Assembly (NCBI GenBank): GCA_034408745.1
Contig: JAWXCM010000054.1
Coordinates: 1 to 64,000, forward strand
Direction of reading: 5' to 3'
From: JAWXCM01 sp034408745
Lineage (GTDB): Bacteria; Acidobacteriota; Terriglobia; Bryobacterales; Bryobacteraceae
DNA: 64,000 nucleotides
In this document: positions 61,645 to 64,000 of the stretch, piece by piece
Layout of the letters: each line of letters starts with the position of its first letter
How positions within the stretch are numbered: the first letter of the stretch is position 1
Notes under the pieces: generated by a model
Database searches by the model: none
The model's input: only the letters and a program-made list of their open reading frames with translations
Told to the model about the DNA's origin: nothing
Position numbers and translations under genes: made by a program

Positions 61645-61782
61645 ATGACCTGCAAAAAGTGCAAAGAGCCGATGGCTGAAATGAAGGGTCACATCTTCCA
61701 CGGGCAGCGGAAGTGGGTCTGCCGAAAGTGCGGCAAAGTGCGAATGCAAAAGCCCGCACCCGCCAGACGGGCTGCGATATAG
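61645..61782 (+). CDS. 45-residue zinc-ribbon protein
   Basis: A small frame beginning MTCKKCKEPMAEMKGH and continuing with KWVCRKCGKVRMQKP. It has two Cys-x2-Cys knuckles about 20 residues apart, the layout of a zinc ribbon, and a basic tail. No strong ribosome-binding site is visible. It lies 19 bases before the dioxygenase gene on the same strand. The protein is too short to name; many such ribbons bind nucleic acid or act as small adaptors. Confidence 0.65.
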   Translation: MTCKKCKEPMAEMKGHIFHGQRKWVCRKCGKVRMQKPAPARRAAI

Positions 61783-61801
61783 TCCAGTTCAGGTCCGCCG
61801 C

Positions 61802-62575
61802 ATGAATGCAAATCAACGCGATTTCCTTTTTGAACACGGTTATCTGGTTCTGGAGCGCTGGATGCCTGACCAGCTACTTGCCGAACTTACCGCGCTTACG
61901 GAACAACTGTTTGAGGCCGAGGGTGAGAACGCGGGCAGCGAGTTCCGGCAGGAACCGAACGCGCGCCGGCTGGCCAACATGGTGGCCAAGGGTGAGGTGT
62001 TCGGACGCATTATGTCGAACCCGGAAATCCTGGGATACGTCGGCTCCGTGCTGGGCCCGCGCTTCAAGCTGTCGAGCCTGAATGCGCGCTCGGCAAATCC
62101 GCACTCGCACTCGCGCCAGCCCCTGCATGTCGACATGGGCCTCTTGCCGGACGACGATGGGTTCTCGGTCTGCAACACCGTGTGGATGCTGGACGAGTTC
62201 ACCTCTGAAAACGGTGCTCTCCGTGTGGTCCCGCGCTCACACCGCTGGGGCAGCCGTCCGCAGGAGGGCTTGCCCGATCCCGAAGGTGTGCACCCGGATG
62301 AGATCCTGGTAACGGCCCCGCGCGGGACCGTCGTAATTATGAACGCGCATCTGTGGCACGGCGGAACGGAGAATCGTACCGATGCTCCGCGTCGCGCACT
62401 ACATGGTTTTTATTGCCGCTGGGACATCCCACAGCAGCAATATCAGAAGCGACTTATCCCGCCTGAGGTGCAGGCTGGGTTTAGTCCGAAGTTACGAGAA
62501 GTGCTGGCGCTCGACGACCCGCACAATGACGAAATCAGTTCCCCTATGACCAAAGCAAGCGGCTTTCTCAAATGA
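61802..62575 (+). CDS. Phytanoyl-CoA dioxygenase (PhyH)-family Fe(II)/2-oxoglutarate oxygenase
   Basis: 257 residues with the iron triad: His109 and Asp111 in RQPLHVDMG, and a distal His in NAHLWHGGTENRT (183 or 186), followed by the Arg region that holds 2-oxoglutarate. RVVPRSHRWGSRP is a typical loop. The substrate is unknown; family members hydroxylate lipids, antibiotics or small metabolites. The stop overlaps the start of the CDF gene by 4 bases. Confidence 0.9.
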   Translation: MNANQRDFLFEHGYLVLERWMPDQLLAELTALTEQLFEAEGENAGSEFRQEPNARRLANMVAKGEVFGRIMSNPEILGYVGSVLGPRFKLSSLNARSANPHSHSRQPLHVDMGLLPDDDGFSVCNTVWMLDEFTSENGALRVVPRSHRWGSRPQEGLPDPEGVHPDEILVTAPRGTVVIMNAHLWHGGTENRTDAPRRALHGFYCRWDIPQQQYQKRLIPPEVQAGFSPKLREVLALDDPHNDEISSPMTKASGFLK

Positions 62576-63495
62576 CTCACAGCGGGCAGGCAGCCGCACA
62601 ACGGGCGATGCGGTTGAGCGTCGCTGTCGGAGTGCTGATGCTGGCCGGAAAGTGTTTTGCGTGGTGGATTACCGGGTCTGCGGCGATTCTTTCCGACGCT
62701 GCGGAATCCGTAGTGCACGTAGCTGCCGTAATCTTCGCGGCATTCAGCATGCGCCTCAGCTATCGCCCCGCGAGTTCCCGTTATCAATACGGGCTCGAAC
62801 GCATCACCTATTTCTCGGCAGGCTGGGAAGGTGCCATGATCTGCCTTGCCGCGGTGGCCATCGTCGCGACGGCCGTGGAGCGGTGGATCGCGGGAGTGTT
62901 CCCGTCGAACCTGGGCCTCGGCACCCTGATGGTGCTGGCGGCCTCGGTCATCAACCTGCTGCTCGGGTGGTACCTGATCCGCACCGGAAAAATGCAGAAC
63001 TCGCTGATTCTGGTGGCAAATGGCAAGCACGTATTGACGGACAGCTGGACCAGTTTCGGGGTTGTCGCCGGACTGCTGCTGGTAATGTGGACCGGATGGC
63101 AGCCGTTCGACCCGCTGCTCGCGATTCTGGTCGCGCTCAATATCCTCTGGTCGGGCGGTCACCTCATGTGGGAAGCCGCACGGGGACTGCTCGATTACGC
63201 CGACCCTGCCCTCGATATTCCCATTCAGTCGAAACTCGACACAATTACGGCCGATTTTGGAATTAAATGGCACGATCTCCGGTATCGAAGTACCGGAACC
63301 CGAACCCTGATCGAGGTGCACCTGCTCTTCCACTACGATCTGCCGCTGGGGCGCGCTCATGAAATCGCCACGGAAGTGGAGTCGCTGCTGGCTGCGTCGC
63401 TCGATACACCCGCCGAGGTGATCACGCATCTGGAAGCGATGGAAGGGCACGACCACGTTCACGCGCGTGGCAGTCACGCCGGTGCGCCCCGCTAA
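62572..63495 (+). CDS. Cation diffusion facilitator (CDF) metal transporter
   Basis: 307 residues with six predicted spans and a C-terminal cytoplasmic ferredoxin-like domain (IKWHDLRYRSTGTRTLIEV). The central metal site differs from the usual one: in span 2 Glu45 and His49 (AAESVVH) stand where many family members have Asp and Asp, while span 5 has His153 and Asp157 (GKHVLTDSW). This suggests a different metal preference. The last residues are His-rich (HDHVHARGSH). Selenophosphate synthetase starts 9 bases after the stop. Confidence 0.9.
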   Translation: MTHSGQAAAQRAMRLSVAVGVLMLAGKCFAWWITGSAAILSDAAESVVHVAAVIFAAFSMRLSYRPASSRYQYGLERITYFSAGWEGAMICLAAVAIVATAVERWIAGVFPSNLGLGTLMVLAASVINLLLGWYLIRTGKMQNSLILVANGKHVLTDSWTSFGVVAGLLLVMWTGWQPFDPLLAILVALNILWSGGHLMWEAARGLLDYADPALDIPIQSKLDTITADFGIKWHDLRYRSTGTRTLIEVHLLFHYDLPLGRAHEIATEVESLLAASLDTPAEVITHLEAMEGHDHVHARGSHAGAPR

Positions 63496-63504
63496 ACTGA
63501 AGTA

Positions 63505-64000
63505 GTGTCCCACAGGAAACTCACAGCGCATGTGAAAGCGGCTGGTTGAGCGAGCAAACTTAGTCCAAAGGTTTTGGACCAGGCGCTCGCGGGCCTCCCT
63601 CGCGTGTACAACCCGAATGTGCTGGTCGGCTTCGACACCTCCGATGACGCCGGTGTCTACCGTCTGAGCCCGGAGTGTGCCCTTGTGCAGACCGTCGACT
63701 TTTTCACTCCCATCGTCGACGATCCGTACACATTTGGCGCTATTGCCGCGGTAAATGCACTGAGTGATGTGTATGCGATGGGTGGCGTGCCAGTGACTGC
63801 ATTATCGATCTGCGCGTGGCCCGGTAAAGACAGTGTCGACGACCTTCGCGAGATCATGCGAGGCGGGGCGGAAAAGCTGATCGAAGCGGGTTGCGCCCTG
63901 GTCGGCGGACACAGTGTGAACGACGAAGAAGTAAAGTTCGGATATGCCATCACCGGCACAGTGCACCCGGACCGTGTGCTGACCAACGCCGGCGCCCGTG
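63505..64000 (+). CDS. selD: Selenide, water dikinase SelD, selenocysteine-containing (3' end outside window)
   Basis: After the CDF stop the same frame opens at GTG 63505 and reads KLTAHVKAAG, then TGA at 63547-63549, then ASKLSPKVLDQALAGLP and on to the window end without another stop. The part after TGA is unmistakably SelD: VLVGFDTSDDAGVYRL, VQTVDFFTPIVDDPYTFGAI, DVYAMGGVPVTAL and ALVGGHSVNDEEVKFG. In SelD the active-site Cys (Cys17 in E. coli) lies two residues before the conserved KxSPK; here that place is TGA, residue 15. A hairpin follows it directly. SelD makes selenophosphate, and Sec forms at this position are known. The 5' part would be missed by ordinary gene calling. Confidence 0.9.
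63547..63590 (+). promoter_or_regulatory. SECIS-like hairpin directly after the selD TGA codon
   Basis: Outer stem GCGAGC (63550-63555) pairs with GCTCGC (63585-63590). Inner stem GTCCAAA (63563-63569) pairs with TTTGGAC (63573-63579) around the loop GGT. The loop begins with G and lies 20 bases after the TGA, in line with known bacterial SECIS elements, which sit directly downstream of the UGA and are read by SelB. Confidence 0.8.

Overview
The window is high-GC, densely coded chromosomal DNA. Its gene content points to an acidobacterium of the Solibacter/Bryobacter type (Bryobacterales). The signs are many Tat- or Sec-exported carbohydrate-related enzymes, BlaI with an M56 antirepressor-like protein, a BBP2-type beta-barrel beside ammonium transporters, a SEC-C/HEAT-like protein, an OmpA protein with Ig-like repeats, and a PD40/TolB-like propeller. 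No phage, plasmid, insertion sequence or CRISPR array was seen. The taxonomic placement is inferred from gene content, not from a search.

Layout. 1-2923: end of a phosphoesterase gene and a secreted M28 peptidase. 9514-2924 (minus): a run of nine tightly spaced genes, namely a split transketolase, a NarX-type kinase with a LuxR-type regulator, an unknown protein, CcmB, CcmC, a small CcmD-like protein and a Tat-exported ManD-like enolase-superfamily protein. 9683-12718: a frameshifted helical-repeat gene converging on a SEC-C protein. 13065-15055: BlaI plus an M56/TonB-C fusion with a clear operator. 15154-22120: nitrogen module (glnD, glnB, amtB; divergent BBP2 porin and a second amtB). 22018-30416: serine hydrolase, exported unknown, tex, and a large OmpA/Ig-like surface protein. 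30695-31056: RNase P RNA. 31107-41055: pseudo-receiver, hemL, ABC exporter, SIMPL protein, msrA, PD40 protein, glgC, mutM, Rieske protein and a sugar-binding lipoprotein. 41095-41170: tRNA-Thr(CGT).

50428-41181 (minus) is an assimilatory nitrate operon: a shortened CobA-like protein, a DmsB-DmsC fusion, molybdopterin nitrate reductase, NirB, NirD, NarK and HemD. Most genes overlap by ATGA. The gene order suggests that quinol, through the DmsBC fusion, feeds electrons to a cytoplasmic nitrate reductase, while NirBD reduces nitrite to ammonium and HemD/CobA relate to siroheme supply. With the amtB/glnB/glnD module this makes nitrogen acquisition the main theme of the window.

50696-64000: flavin monooxygenase, an exported uronate-type cluster (SGNH hydrolase, UxaC-like, UxuA-like, FG-GAP protein), an MFS transporter, a frameshifted LamG/DUF1080-like gene, tRNA-His(GTG), argG, a 45-residue zinc ribbon, a PhyH-type dioxygenase, a CDF metal transporter, and the start of selD. 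The selD gene reads through an in-frame TGA at the active-site Cys position and has a SECIS-like hairpin directly after it, so it is very probably a selenoprotein. Ordinary gene calling would truncate or miss its N-terminus.

Several genes carry small lesions: frameshifts near 9923 and 59756, and missing internal blocks in the CobA-like gene and the VOC remnant. These could be real decay or assembly errors; the sequence alone cannot decide.
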